Shown here: one piece after another, positions 1-8,978 of the stretch | Numbering within the stretch: position 1 is the first letter of the stretch | Layout: each line of letters opens with the position of its first letter | Source: Niabella pedocola | GTDB lineage: Bacteria; Bacteroidota; Bacteroidia; Chitinophagales; Chitinophagaceae | Length of the DNA stretch: 64,000 bases | Reading direction: 5' to 3' | Assembly (NCBI RefSeq): GCF_021044425.1 | Contig: NZ_JAJNEC010000003.1 | Location: 592,117 to 656,116 of the forward strand | Notes under the pieces: model-generated | What the model saw: only the letters and a program-made list of their open reading frames with translations | Databases searched by the model: none | What the model was told of the DNA's origin: nothing | Program-made: the position numbers and the translations under genes

Positions 1-2
1 TG

Positions 3-254
3 TATTGCCGGGCGCTGGTGGAAGGACTCTTTGGTTTTGAACCAACCGGCCTCCGGTCCTTTTCCATTTGTCCGCGGCTTCCCAAAAACTGGAACCAGCT
101 TTCGCTTAAAAATATAGAGGCCTTCCACACCACCTTCGGTCTGCTGGTACAGCGGGTTTCAGGAATGTACCGCATTACGGTAACGGAAAACGGAAAGCCG
201 GGACGCAATTACCGGTGGGACGGGAAAAAGCCGCTGGATATAACGCTTCCATAA
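3..254 (+). CDS. C-terminal end of a glycosidase-like protein (cut by window edge)
   Basis: The reading frame is open from base 3 to a TAA at 252-254, so this is the last 83 or so codons of a gene that begins outside the window. A GTG at 18 is probably an internal valine codon, not the start. The fragment contains a V-E-G-L-F-G-F stretch and a P-R-L-P-x-x-W stretch followed by a short beta-rich tail. I associate this arrangement with the C-terminal end of (alpha/alpha)6-barrel glycosidases; that is a pattern judgement without a decisive motif. The next gene starts one base after the stop codon, so the two are probably co-transcribed and translationally coupled. A glycosidase coupled to a sugar symporter would fit the rest of the window. 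Confidence 0.5.
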   Translation, partial: YCRALVEGLFGFEPTGLRSFSICPRLPKNWNQLSLKNIEAFHTTFGLLVQRVSGMYRITVTENGKPGRNYRWDGKKPLDITLP

Positions 255-255
255 G

Positions 256-1848
256 ATGGCACTCACCAGCTTTATGATCATCATCCTCGGCATTGTGTTA
301 TTTTCCTGGTTCAAAACAAGAAGGGAAAAAACAGGTACCCTCAATGCCCTGTTCTTTGCCAACCGCAAGCTTGGATTTGCAGCTGTGGGTTGCGGGTTGT
401 TGTTTACCAATATCAATACCGCATCCTTTATCGGTGAAAACGAACTCAGCTATATCAACAACATGAGTGTAATGGCCTGGGGTGTTACTTCCGTACTGGC
501 GATGCAACTGGTATCCGAGCTGATCATTCCCATTTATCTCAGAACCGGTATCGCCACCACACCCGATTTCCTGGAAGCCCGGTATGACCGCTCGGTGAAA
601 TCGATCGTTTCCATTCTTTTCCTGGCCAACTATATCGTTAACCTGCTGCCGGCCGTGCTGTATGGCAGCGCCGTGGCATTTGACGGGCTGTTCGATATCT
701 CGGAGCAGCTCCGGATCCCGCATCCGGCCACGGTATGGATCCTCGTATGGGGCATTGGCATCCTGGCTACCCTGTACGCCCTGCTGGGCGGTTTAAAGGC
801 CCTTACGATTTCTGATACGTTACTTGGATTTGCCCTGTTTACGGGCGGACTGCTGTTGCCCTATTTTGCGCTGCGCTACCTGGGCGGGGGCAACTGGCAC
901 GCGGGGTTACAAACCATATTGTCTTCAAAAACAGCACACCTGAACAGCATCGGCCAGCGCGGAGACGCTGTGCCGTTTGGCACCCTCTTTACCGGTATGC
1001 TGCTGGTAAACCTGTATTACTGGGGCACCGAACAATACATTGTTCAGCAGGCACTGGCATCCAGGGACCTGGCCACCTGCCAGAAGGGAATGGCGCTGGC
1101 AGCACTGGGCAAGCTGATGCTTCCGCTGCTGCTGAATATTCCCGGCGTTATTGCAGCCCACCTTTATACAGGGCTTTCCAATACCTCCACCGTTTTTTCA
1201 AAGCTGGCCGGGGACGTATCACCGCCGGCATACTCCGGCTACCTTGCTGCCATACTGTTTGGCGCTACGGTCACCACGTTTATTGTGGGTCTTAACAGCT
1301 CGGCTACGCTGTTTGTATTAAATGTTTACAGGCCGCTGATGGCCAAAAAAGGCCGGGTTCTTCAGGAGCAGGACCAGGTACGCACCGCCAAAAGATTCCA
1401 GGCAGGTATTGCCCTTGTCGCCATGCTGATTGCTCCGTTCATCCTGTTTGCAACCGGGGGATTCTATACCTATCTTCAAAAGATCGGCGGACTGTTTAGC
1501 GTGCCCATCTTTACCATCATGCTGGTGGGGTTTCTTACCAAACGTGTACCGCCGCTGGCCGCCCGAGTGGGATTGTTCTTTTTTGTCATCAGCTATGGCG
1601 CCACCCAATTATTCTTTAACATCCAACTGCATTTCCTGCATGTGCTGGCCCTGTTGTTCGTGCTCACCACGGTGATCATGTTACTGATCGGCCGGTGGAA
1701 GCCCATGCCCGTACCTTTTGAGCTCAAGCAAAATAATAGGGTTGCGGTTCGGCCCTGGCGCTACCGGCGTATTGTGGGACTGGCGCTGGTGCTGGCCGCC
1801 TTCCTGCTATTTATACTCTTTTCGCCGCTGGGTCTGGTGAAAACATAA
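256..1848 (+). CDS. Sodium:solute symporter (SSS/SGLT family)
   Basis: A 530-residue inner-membrane protein with about 13 or 14 hydrophobic segments, typical in length for the SSS family, which uses the sodium gradient to import sugars, sugar acids and similar solutes. It contains family-like stretches such as F-x-x-T-N-I-N-T-A-S-F-I-G near residues 49-61 and Y-x-W-x-x-E-Q-Y-I-V-Q-Q in the middle, which matches the Y-W-C/G-T-x-Q-x-I-V-Q signature of sugar-type members. The ATG at 256 follows the upstream stop by one base. The substrate cannot be read from sequence; linkage to a glycosidase gene suggests a sugar. A second SSS protein lies at 35640-37205. Confidence 0.88.
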   Translation: MALTSFMIIILGIVLFSWFKTRREKTGTLNALFFANRKLGFAAVGCGLLFTNINTASFIGENELSYINNMSVMAWGVTSVLAMQLVSELIIPIYLRTGIATTPDFLEARYDRSVKSIVSILFLANYIVNLLPAVLYGSAVAFDGLFDISEQLRIPHPATVWILVWGIGILATLYALLGGLKALTISDTLLGFALFTGGLLLPYFALRYLGGGNWHAGLQTILSSKTAHLNSIGQRGDAVPFGTLFTGMLLVNLYYWGTEQYIVQQALASRDLATCQKGMALAALGKLMLPLLLNIPGVIAAHLYTGLSNTSTVFSKLAGDVSPPAYSGYLAAILFGATVTTFIVGLNSSATLFVLNVYRPLMAKKGRVLQEQDQVRTAKRFQAGIALVAMLIAPFILFATGGFYTYLQKIGGLFSVPIFTIMLVGFLTKRVPPLAARVGLFFFVISYGATQLFFNIQLHFLHVLALLFVLTTVIMLLIGRWKPMPVPFELKQNNRVAVRPWRYRRIVGLALVLAAFLLFILFSPLGLVKT

Positions 1849-1889
1849 ACGGACCTCCGTTCCCTTCGTTTGGTTATTAAAATTCCTGT

Positions 1890-2426
1890 ATGCTGAATAA
1901 TTGCGGAAAGTACGATCTTCGCCCGTATATGCACTCCGATCATCTTGAACGCAGCATCGCTTTTATACGGTCCATCGGGATACCGGTTACAGAGCATTCT
2001 ATTGCAGAAGCAACGTTTCTGCCCGGCATACTGATATCCGAGGGCGGTATTATTATCGATAAAGAACGGCTGCAATACCCCGGAGATGTGTTGCACGAAG
2101 CAGGACATATTGCCGTTATCCCGGCAGCGGAACGCGCCACAGTTTGCGGCGCGGAAATCGCTGCGCGCCCCGAACGTGCGGCAGAAGAGATGATGGCCAT
2201 TGCCTGGTCCTATGCTGCCTGCAAGTACCTCAACATTGATCCTTATTTTGTGTTTCACGATGAAGGATACCAGAACGGTGGAAAGCAAATAGCAGATCAG
2301 TTTGAAGCAGGGCAATGGTTTGGCGTACCCATGCTGCAATATGCGGGCATGACTGCCGAGCCGCAAATGGCAGCAGCACTTAACCGGCCGGCCTATCCTG
2401 CCATGATACAGTGGCTGCGCAGCTAA
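1890..2426 (+). CDS. Small HExxH putative zinc metalloprotein, unknown function
   Basis: A 178-residue soluble protein without a signal peptide or membrane segment. It carries H-E-A-G-H at residues 69-73, the zinc-binding and catalytic motif of zincin metallopeptidases. About 26 residues later the helix-like stretch E-E-M-M-A-I-A-W offers glutamates (99-100) that could be the third zinc ligand. I do not recognise a named family. The protein is too small for most secreted peptidases and has no propeptide. It lies 41 bases after the symporter on the same strand and may be read through from it. Substrate unknown; peptidase activity is inferred from the motif only. Confidence 0.65.
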   Translation: MLNNCGKYDLRPYMHSDHLERSIAFIRSIGIPVTEHSIAEATFLPGILISEGGIIIDKERLQYPGDVLHEAGHIAVIPAAERATVCGAEIAARPERAAEEMMAIAWSYAACKYLNIDPYFVFHDEGYQNGGKQIADQFEAGQWFGVPMLQYAGMTAEPQMAAALNRPAYPAMIQWLRS

Positions 2427-2484
2427 CTCCATGTATGGGTGCAGCACCCGCCACCGGGAATGAAAATCTTTTATTGCCTGATCC

Positions 2485-2504
2485 GCGGCCTGTGGCTGCT
2501 TTTG
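2485..2504 (+). terminator. Possible intrinsic terminator after the HExxH gene
   Basis: GCGGCC (2485-2490), a three-base loop and GGCTGC (2494-2499) form a short hairpin with one mismatch, followed by TTTT. It lies 59 bases after the stop at 2426. The stem is short, so this is a weak call. Confidence 0.3.
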
Positions 2505-2605
2505 ATACTTTAATTAAGTACCCACATATGAGATAATAAAGAGGAATATTAGCGGCCTTCCGATTACTTTTACTGTGTTGCCGAAAAGTATAAGAGCCAT
2601 TCAAC

Positions 2606-2986
2606 CTATTCCATTTTTACTCCATCTTTGTAATATTCCCTGCTGGTGGTATCCCCATTTTCGTTAAACCATAATTGCGCTCCATCCTGGACGCCATTCT
2701 TATAATTATGTTTAAAACCAATTTTACCATTTAAGTACACCGTAAAAGGCCCATTTTTTTTCATCTTATGAAAGAATACGATTACACTATCCCCTGCTCC
2801 TTTATTTATTTTTAGTGCCGAATAACTTGTGTCTTTCTTATATAAATAAAGTCTTCCACCCGTGTCCAAGCTGTTGTTTGGATCTGGAACAAGATAATAA
2901 TTATCTAAGTCATATAAGTTTGATTTACCTTTACTTAAGCAAGCTGCTATCGACACCATCAAAATAATATATATACACTTCTTCAT
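2606..2986 (-). CDS. Small lipoprotein with MORN-like/YwqK-like C-terminus
   Basis: A 126-residue protein with a lipoprotein signal: hydrophobic N-terminus and S-I-A-A-C with Cys16 as the likely lipidation site. The C-terminal 50 residues contain Y-K-N-G-V-Q-D-G-A and the related F-N-E-N-G-D-T-T-S and Y-K-D-G, which resemble the short repeats of MORN_2/YwqK-type proteins. Function unknown. A perfect TAnnTTTG promoter element lies on the minus strand at 3013-3020, giving a leader of about 20 bases. A broken copy of its C-terminal region lies at 3303-3450. The local base composition is more AT-rich than the glycosidase genes around it, consistent with an acquired or fast-decaying patch. Confidence 0.6.
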   Translation of the reverse strand: MKKCIYIILMVSIAACLSKGKSNLYDLDNYYLVPDPNNSLDTGGRLYLYKKDTSYSALKINKGAGDSVIVFFHKMKKNGPFTVYLNGKIGFKHNYKNGVQDGAQLWFNENGDTTSREYYKDGVKME

Positions 2987-3012
2987 ATTACTATTTACCT
3001 AAATAACAAGCA

Positions 3013-3020
3013 CAAATTTA
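3013..3020 (-). promoter_or_regulatory. Bacteroidota -7 element (TAAATTTG)
   Basis: Minus-strand TAAATTTG matches the TAnnTTTG consensus exactly and sits 27 bases upstream of the start codon of the small lipoprotein gene. No clear -33 TTTG is seen at the expected distance. Confidence 0.4.
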
Positions 3021-3302
3021 CAGGTTGTATCAGCACCCGGTCTACCAATAAAAACGAGCATTGAGGTAAGGGTACTTCATACGTCTTCAATATTCTCATC
3101 TAATATAGACATATGTATACTCATACAGCATGGTCAGAGCAATTTTAAAATGGCTCCGGAACCGTTATTTTCATGCCATTGGTGCTTGTCGTGGTGAGCG
3201 TGAATAACCGGTGTTCAGGCTTTCACGATATCATGTCACTTCGGGCTTTGCTCGAAACGCGCCTGTATCGCTAAAAATCAATGCATCCCCGTTTGATCCT
3301 TG

Positions 3303-3450
3303 CCCGCTGGTGGTATCCCCATTTTCATTAAATCATAATTGCGCTCCATCCTGGACGCCATTCCTATAATTATACCTGAACCATATTTTCTCTTTTAAAT
3401 AAGCAGCAAAAGGGCTAAATTCACCAATAGTAGAGTCTGAAAATGGAATC
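3303..3450 (-). pseudogene. Decayed copy of the 2606-2986 lipoprotein C-terminus
   Basis: Bases 3305-3375 are almost identical to 2641-2711 in the intact gene. Read on the minus strand in the matching frame, the copy gives Y-N-Y-R-N-G-V-Q-D-G-A-Q-L, then a TGA where the intact gene has TGG (W), then F-N-E-N-G-D-T-T-S-G and loss of similarity. Further upstream in that frame comes S-P-F-A-A-Y-L-K-E-K, matching G-P-F-T-V-Y-L-N-G-K of the intact gene. The frame runs out of phase into the ORF at 3421-3756, so a frameshift around 3440-3450 probably split an older gene. This is a duplicated and inactivated paralogue. Confidence 0.75.
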
Positions 3451-3756
3451 ATACCTCAAATCATCCTTTCGCCTTAGGCCTCTTATTTCTAAATTATAGC
3501 TATTAGACTCCTTGTTCAACATTGATAGTGTGTCTATCTGCCGGGCAAATGGGCTATGTCTATAAAAAGGAATAGTATCGAGTAGATCACCTCGCTTAAA
3601 TACCAGCAAATAATCTCCTCTGCCTACATCAAGAACCTTCACAATTCGAGATGGCGGATCAATTTTCATTTTAAACGTTTTCTCCTCACTTCCTTTACTA
3701 ACGCATCTTATATTCAGCATCAAAAGCATTAACAATAAGAAATCATATACTTTCAT
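3421..3756 (-). CDS. Small lipoprotein-like ORF, probably the 5' part of a frameshifted paralogue
   Basis: A 111-residue ORF with a hydrophobic N-terminus and a Cys at 18 (N-I-R-C-V-S-K-G), similar to A-C-L-S-K-G at the same place in the 2606-2986 protein. The middle is not clearly alignable with that protein. Its last residues are out of frame with the MORN-like remnant just downstream at 3303-3450; joining the two with a single frameshift would restore a protein of the same layout as its neighbour. So it may be the broken N-terminal part of a paralogue or a shortened product that still works. The local sequence is AT-rich. Confidence 0.4.
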   Translation of the reverse strand: MKVYDFLLLMLLMLNIRCVSKGSEEKTFKMKIDPPSRIVKVLDVGRGDYLLVFKRGDLLDTIPFYRHSPFARQIDTLSMLNKESNSYNLEIRGLRRKDDLRYDSIFRLYYW

Positions 3757-3799
3757 TTTTCAAGATTTATATGGCAATTGGAGAACTATAATTCTAAGT

Positions 3800-3990
3800 G
3801 TTTGATAGCATATGATCAAGTCTTCCAACATTTACATCCTATGAAATTGTTCTATTAAGTTGAGCAGGAGTTCCAACTCCTATTACAACTGACGTTTATT
3901 TGATGTTGTAACGACTCCTGGTGATCCCAAGGCAAATGCAACAGATTTACCTAATGTGAGTTCCCCTGGAACATCCCAATGGCCCCCTGC
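3800..3990 (-). pseudogene. Possible coding remnant, family unknown
   Basis: In the 243-base gap before the GH2 gene, the minus strand holds about 35 open codons (H-W-D-V-P-G-E-L-T-L-G-K-S-V-A and onward) ending in a double stop near 3880. In another frame it continues as V-I-G-V-G-T-P-A-Q-L-N-R-T-I-S to a stop. Together they look like one frameshifted gene end. I cannot name the family, and it could be chance. Confidence 0.22.
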
Positions 3991-3999
3991 CCGCTATGA

Positions 4000-6510
4000 T
4001 CAATCCACGCTTACTGTGGTTAGTCCCATAGTAAGTCCATCTGCTTCCGCTTTTATGCGAACGAGGCCTTTCGCACCTTTCTTCGCCTTAACGATCACCA
4101 GGGCCATTCCGTTATAGGCGCTCTTTTCCGGGCTCTGGAAGGATTCGAAGCTGGTCGCATCGCCGTTGTCGGTGGCTACCAGTTCACCGGGGCCTTCCAC
4201 GCGGAACCGGATCTTCGGATGCGAACGGGGAACCATCCGGTTATTTTGGTCTTCCACGCGTACGGTAATAAATGCCAGTTCATCACCGATGATCTTCGTT
4301 ACATTACTGTTCAATGAGAGTTTTGCAGCATCACCGGTTGTTTTCACCACGTCCGTTGCCCAGTATTTTCCGTTCTTATAGGCAACAACTTTTAATTCGC
4401 CGGGTTGGTATTGCACCGCATCCCACACCAGACGGAAATCCTTGCCCGCTTGTTTCTTTTTACGCCCCAGGCTTTTGCCATTCAAAAACAATTCGGCTTC
4501 ATCGCCCGAAGTATATACATGCACCGGCACTATGGAATCGATCCGCTCCTGCCAGTTCCAATGCGGAAGAATATGTGCCATCGGGTGATCAGGGCGCCAG
4601 TGCGATTGATAGAGATAAAAGCGATCCTTTGGAAAGCCCGCCAGGTCAATGATCCCGAAGTAGCTGCTGCGGGAAGGCGGTTTATTTTTCTGCAGTTCGT
4701 CCAACGCTTTTTCCAGCTCCGCACGTTTGGAAGGATCATTCCTGAAGTTCAGCAAATTGGTCTCATCCGATCCGTACGGGGTGGGTTCACCCAGGTAATC
4801 GAAACCCGTCCATACAAATTCGCCCAGCAGGTGCGGGAACTTCGCGTTGGTGCGGAATTGTTCATCCGGTTTACAACCCCAGCCCGGATGATCAAGATCA
4901 TAGGAACTGATCTGCCAGTTCCGGCGGTTTGTTCCAAAAAAATATTCGCCCCGGGAGCTCACGCAGCTTGAGGTTTCACTGCCCATGGTGGGCATGTTCG
5001 CATAACGCGGGTCCGCATCCCATTTTGGCTGTTGTCCAAAAAAGTAGTTCACGCCCATCAGGTCCAGCCCCTGAACAGCGCCGGATGATCTTCCGCCGTC
5101 GGGATCGTTATAACCATTCGAAACCGGCCGCGTCGGGTCTTCCCGGCGCATGATCCCTGCCAGCTCTTTTGTCATGGCTACATCCCGCTGATCCATCACT
5201 TCGTTTCCGATACTCCAGATCACTACAGATGGATGATTCCGGTCCCGGTGCACCAACGCTACAAGATCCTTCTCGTGCCACTCGTCATATAACTTATTGT
5301 AGTCGTTCTTTTTCTTTCCGTGCTTCCAGGCATCAAAGGCTTCATCCCATACCAGGAAACCCATTTCATCGGCCAATGCCAGCAGCTCGGGAGCCGGCGG
5401 GTTATGCGAGGTACGGATGGCATTGGCGCCCATTTCTTTCAGTAATGCCAGCTGGCGTTTTAATGCGCTTGTATTCATCGCCGCCCCCAAAGCGCCCAGG
5501 TCGTGATGATTGCACACGCCCTGGATGGCCACCCGTTTGCCATTTAACAAAAAACCGTTCCGTGCCGTAAATTCCAGCGTTCTTATCCCGAAAGTGCTGT
5601 AATAGGTATCCGCTTTCCTGCCGTTGACCAACACCGTTGTTACGGCAAAATAGCGGCTGGGTGTTTCAATACGCCATATCCGGGGATTGCGGATGGTAAC
5701 CGCTACATCTATATTGTTATTGCCTGCGGCCAGATCCACCGGTTTATTTTCAACGGTAGCTACTTTCTTTTTGAAGGTGTTGCCTGTGCCCGCTTCATAT
5801 ACGTCCGTTTGTAATACTGCCGTTACGGGCTTCCCGGTTTCGTTTGCCACGGTTACCGCCATTTTTACGGCTGCCGCCTGCGTAGTAACTTTTGGCGTGG
5901 TGATATAGGTGCCCCAGTGCGCTACCTGCACCTTCCCGGTTTTTACCAGCCACACATGCCGGTAGATACCGGCGCCAGGATACCAGCGCGAATCCCATTT
6001 TTCGGTATTCAATTTTACCGCCAGTACGTTTTCTTTTCCCAACCGGATATAGGGTGTAAGGTCCATACGGAACGAGGTATATCCGTAAGGCCAGGTGCCC
6101 ACATACTGCCCGTTGAGCCAGATCTCGGCATAAGCCATGGCCCCATCAAAATCTACGAATATCATTTTGCCGGCATCTGCGGCCGGGATGTTGAAATGCT
6201 TACGATACCAGCCGATGCCCTTCCAGGGCAGCTTGCCTGTTTCGCCCGCCAGATCGATGCGGAAGGGCCCGGTAATAGCCCAGTCATGGGGCAGGGAAAG
6301 CCGCTGCCAGTCCTGATCATTAAATGTTGCGGACGCGGCTTGCGATGGTTCTTCCAGCCTTGAGCCGTCGGGCTGCAATCCATACCGTTTAAACAACCAT
6401 CCTTCATCAAAGGACGCAGTTCCGGCATTGCCCAGGCGGGTAAAGGGCGATTGTGCGGGGGCACTATTGCAGCATAGAATAACGGCCAGTAGGCTTAAAA
6501 AAAATCGCAT
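4000..6510 (-). CDS. Secreted GH2 beta-galactosidase-type glycosidase
   Basis: An 836-residue protein when started at the ATG at 6508-6510, which gives a clean signal peptide (M-R-F-F-L-S-L-L-A-V, ending A-P-A-Q); the longer upstream frame lacks one and is rejected. Order of domains: GH2 sugar-binding jelly roll (about 40-210), immunoglobulin-like domain, TIM barrel (about 315-600), then a C-terminal extension with further Ig-like folds, as in the DUF4982-containing members of the family. The acid/base Glu is in S-I-G-N-E-V near residue 436 and the nucleophile in G-S-E-T-S near 512. The family removes terminal beta-linked galactose or related sugars; exact specificity is not readable. It is the last gene of a minus-strand run of secreted enzymes. 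Confidence 0.88.
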   Translation of the reverse strand: MRFFLSLLAVILCCNSAPAQSPFTRLGNAGTASFDEGWLFKRYGLQPDGSRLEEPSQAASATFNDQDWQRLSLPHDWAITGPFRIDLAGETGKLPWKGIGWYRKHFNIPAADAGKMIFVDFDGAMAYAEIWLNGQYVGTWPYGYTSFRMDLTPYIRLGKENVLAVKLNTEKWDSRWYPGAGIYRHVWLVKTGKVQVAHWGTYITTPKVTTQAAAVKMAVTVANETGKPVTAVLQTDVYEAGTGNTFKKKVATVENKPVDLAAGNNNIDVAVTIRNPRIWRIETPSRYFAVTTVLVNGRKADTYYSTFGIRTLEFTARNGFLLNGKRVAIQGVCNHHDLGALGAAMNTSALKRQLALLKEMGANAIRTSHNPPAPELLALADEMGFLVWDEAFDAWKHGKKKNDYNKLYDEWHEKDLVALVHRDRNHPSVVIWSIGNEVMDQRDVAMTKELAGIMRREDPTRPVSNGYNDPDGGRSSGAVQGLDLMGVNYFFGQQPKWDADPRYANMPTMGSETSSCVSSRGEYFFGTNRRNWQISSYDLDHPGWGCKPDEQFRTNAKFPHLLGEFVWTGFDYLGEPTPYGSDETNLLNFRNDPSKRAELEKALDELQKNKPPSRSSYFGIIDLAGFPKDRFYLYQSHWRPDHPMAHILPHWNWQERIDSIVPVHVYTSGDEAELFLNGKSLGRKKKQAGKDFRLVWDAVQYQPGELKVVAYKNGKYWATDVVKTTGDAAKLSLNSNVTKIIGDELAFITVRVEDQNNRMVPRSHPKIRFRVEGPGELVATDNGDATSFESFQSPEKSAYNGMALVIVKAKKGAKGLVRIKAEADGLTMGLTTVSVD

Positions 6511-6641
6511 GCTTTTATGTTGTTGCGTTATAAAATATCCTTTATAAATAGTACCCTGGTTTTGCCTCCCGGTTTTTGGAAACAGGACACCAGCGTCCAC
6601 CAACGGCTTTTGATATGCCGGTAGCGCTGATCCGTATGCTG

Positions 6642-8744
6642 CTACAGGTTCCGGATCTCATCCCCGGAAAGCATTACATTAAATACTTTTAAATCACGGA
6701 TCAGGGCTTTGGCGGCATTCGTTTTATCACCGATGAACTTCAGCGGAAAGAAAAGTGTTTGTACCTTTGCGATCTGCTTTCCATTGGCAAATGTCTGCTG
6801 GGCGCCTTCCAGTTTTTCTTTTAAAACCCCATTTACGTAAAGCGATGTGCCTTTATGATTGCCCTCAATAACGATCGTTGTCCATTCATTTACCGGAACG
6901 GCATAATCAAAAAGGTAATGATAGCCTTCTCTTGTAAAACCCAGTTTTCCCGTACCCTGCTGATTGAGCGTAACCACCGCATCCTCCGAGCCAAACAGGA
7001 TGGCATTGGGTAGGTTATCCGGCTCCGGCTTTATCGAAAAGCGAACGGTGTACCCATACCCGATTCCCGGTAACGGTGTCGATAAAAAGCTTGACCCGCC
7101 TTTTAAACGAAGGGCCTTTTCTTTCTGGTCGAATAAACTATTGGTTCCGGATTGCTTCTTTTGCCCGCTAAAATTGCCGTCCGCATTCATTGCCAACACC
7201 AGTGAATCCTTTGAAGCGATCCGGCCCAGCATATTTAACCCGGGGCCTTCGCCGATCTGTTTGGCCTGTGTTGAAAAAGCGGCATATTTCATCGGCTTTG
7301 CGCTGCCGCCCCACATTTTTTGCGATAACACCTGCATGGCCGGAAACACCCGGTGATGCACGTCTTTTTCTGTGATCCCATTGCCTACATGATCATTCCA
7401 CACCGCAAAAGCGCCGCCTCTTATCAGGGGATCATTTTCTTCAAAGGTTTCTTTTCCGATCCGGTTGGGCGTCCATTCTTCATAAAGTTTTTTCACATTC
7501 AGATAGTCGTAGTAGTAACCAGCAGCCGGCACAATATACAGCCAGCCATCCGGTGTACTGATGCCCTTATACCCCAATGCAAACATATCTTTGGGTTCTG
7601 CATAGCCGTTGTACCAAAGGTTCATGGTAACGCCCGCGGCCTTTACCGGTGTGGTTCCCTGCGCATGCGTCAGCGATCCCCACATCCGTACTTGTTTACC
7701 AAAGCCCTCCACAAAACGGATATAGTGATCCGTAAACTTCCGGAACTTTTCTGCATCTTTTTTGGCATATTCATCGGTGCCGATATGGACCTCCTTTCCG
7801 ATAAAGACAGGGTTGGGCCCCTGCAGGTATTCCCGGAACACATTGTCGATCACGGTATACGTAAGCGGGTTGTCCAGGTCCAGGTGGTCCATGCCATACT
7901 GCTTACTGCCCACACCCGGTACGGCCTTGCTAAAAGCCAGGGAATGTGCCGGCACGTCGATTTCGGGTATGATGTTTACGCCATACCGCTGTGCCATTTT
8001 CTGCAGCTCGATAAACTCCTTTTTTGTATAACTGCCATCTTTTGCCGTCAGGTTCGGATAGGTATCGTTTTGCAGCCGGAACGCCGAATAGGTACTGTCC
8101 CAGTTATCACCAAAGAACTGCTTAAAACCGTTATCATTGAGATGAATGTGAAAATCATTCATCTTATAGTACGACATGAATTTGATATACTGCTTCAAAA
8201 AATCGAGGCTGAAAAATTTACGGCCCACGTCCAATACAAATCCGCGTACTTCATATTTAGGATAATCGCGTGCCACTCCTTTTGGCAGGGTCCTGTGCTG
8301 TGGATCCTGTTCTAATAGCTGAAGTAATGTACGTGTGGCCCAGATGGCGCCTGTTACATCCCTTGCTTTTATGATGATGCGGTCGCCGATCTGCAGGCTG
8401 TATCCCTCCGGAGGCAATGTGCTGCCCGTTGCATCCAGGCTAAAAAACACGGTTCCTTTCCCGGCCTGCCCGGTCTTCACCGGCAATAGGGCTCCGGATT
8501 TTGTTACCGCAAGATCTTCTGCCAGTAAACGCGCCACGGGCAACAATTCCTTACGATACTGCGGATCTACAATTACAGAGGTCGCCGCCTTCCATTCAAA
8601 GAACCCCGTTGCGCCCTGCCATTCCCGTAATGCCGGGATCACAAAGGGTGCAGGGTTGGTTTGTGCCTGTATCCATACAGGTGTTCCTGCTACAGCTACA
8701 ATAACCAGGAAGCATAAGATCCGGATTCTTTTCATCATTTTCAT
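6642..8744 (-). CDS. Secreted GH20 hexosaminidase-family enzyme with C-terminal LamG-like domain
   Basis: A 700-residue protein with signal peptide (ending I-Q-A-Q), a GH20 N-terminal alpha/beta domain (about 30-155), the GH20 TIM barrel (about 165-480) and a C-terminal concanavalin-like/LamG domain (about 530-695). The catalytic pair is D324-E325 in H-I-G-T-D-E-Y. Most exo-hexosaminidases have G-G-D-E here; a residue other than Gly before D-E followed by Tyr is what I recall from lacto-N-biosidase-type GH20 enzymes, so release of a disaccharide is possible but unproven. The product would be N-acetylhexosamine or lacto-N-biose from host-type or similar glycans. It lies 131 bases upstream of the GH2 start on the same strand. 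Confidence 0.85.
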   Translation of the reverse strand: MKMMKRIRILCFLVIVAVAGTPVWIQAQTNPAPFVIPALREWQGATGFFEWKAATSVIVDPQYRKELLPVARLLAEDLAVTKSGALLPVKTGQAGKGTVFFSLDATGSTLPPEGYSLQIGDRIIIKARDVTGAIWATRTLLQLLEQDPQHRTLPKGVARDYPKYEVRGFVLDVGRKFFSLDFLKQYIKFMSYYKMNDFHIHLNDNGFKQFFGDNWDSTYSAFRLQNDTYPNLTAKDGSYTKKEFIELQKMAQRYGVNIIPEIDVPAHSLAFSKAVPGVGSKQYGMDHLDLDNPLTYTVIDNVFREYLQGPNPVFIGKEVHIGTDEYAKKDAEKFRKFTDHYIRFVEGFGKQVRMWGSLTHAQGTTPVKAAGVTMNLWYNGYAEPKDMFALGYKGISTPDGWLYIVPAAGYYYDYLNVKKLYEEWTPNRIGKETFEENDPLIRGGAFAVWNDHVGNGITEKDVHHRVFPAMQVLSQKMWGGSAKPMKYAAFSTQAKQIGEGPGLNMLGRIASKDSLVLAMNADGNFSGQKKQSGTNSLFDQKEKALRLKGGSSFLSTPLPGIGYGYTVRFSIKPEPDNLPNAILFGSEDAVVTLNQQGTGKLGFTREGYHYLFDYAVPVNEWTTIVIEGNHKGTSLYVNGVLKEKLEGAQQTFANGKQIAKVQTLFFPLKFIGDKTNAAKALIRDLKVFNVMLSGDEIRNL

Positions 8745-8978
8745 TCAATGCCGATTTAGTTAAACGTGTCCAGAAGGTTTTCCTATCGGGCGGCCCTTCA
8801 TAACCGCAACCCGTTGGGGTCTCTAAAAATAGTTCATGCCTGTTAAAAAACACCGTTCGCTGTCTGCGTACGCCAACCATACGCCTTATGCAATCGTTTG
8901 TTCATTACCTCTTTTTTTAAAAGGCATTCGCAGGCCGGCCCCTGGTCATTCCATTTTCGCGAAAGGCCTGGGTTCTTA

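Noticed and set aside
6511..6603. The longer N-terminus for the GH2 enzyme
   Set aside because: It would place 31 residues without signal character before a clean signal peptide that begins at the ATG at 6508-6510.
7353..8315. A 320-codon plus-strand ORF, and similar long frames at 8898-9848
   Set aside because: Antisense shadows of the two GH20 genes, whose catalytic motifs are intact.
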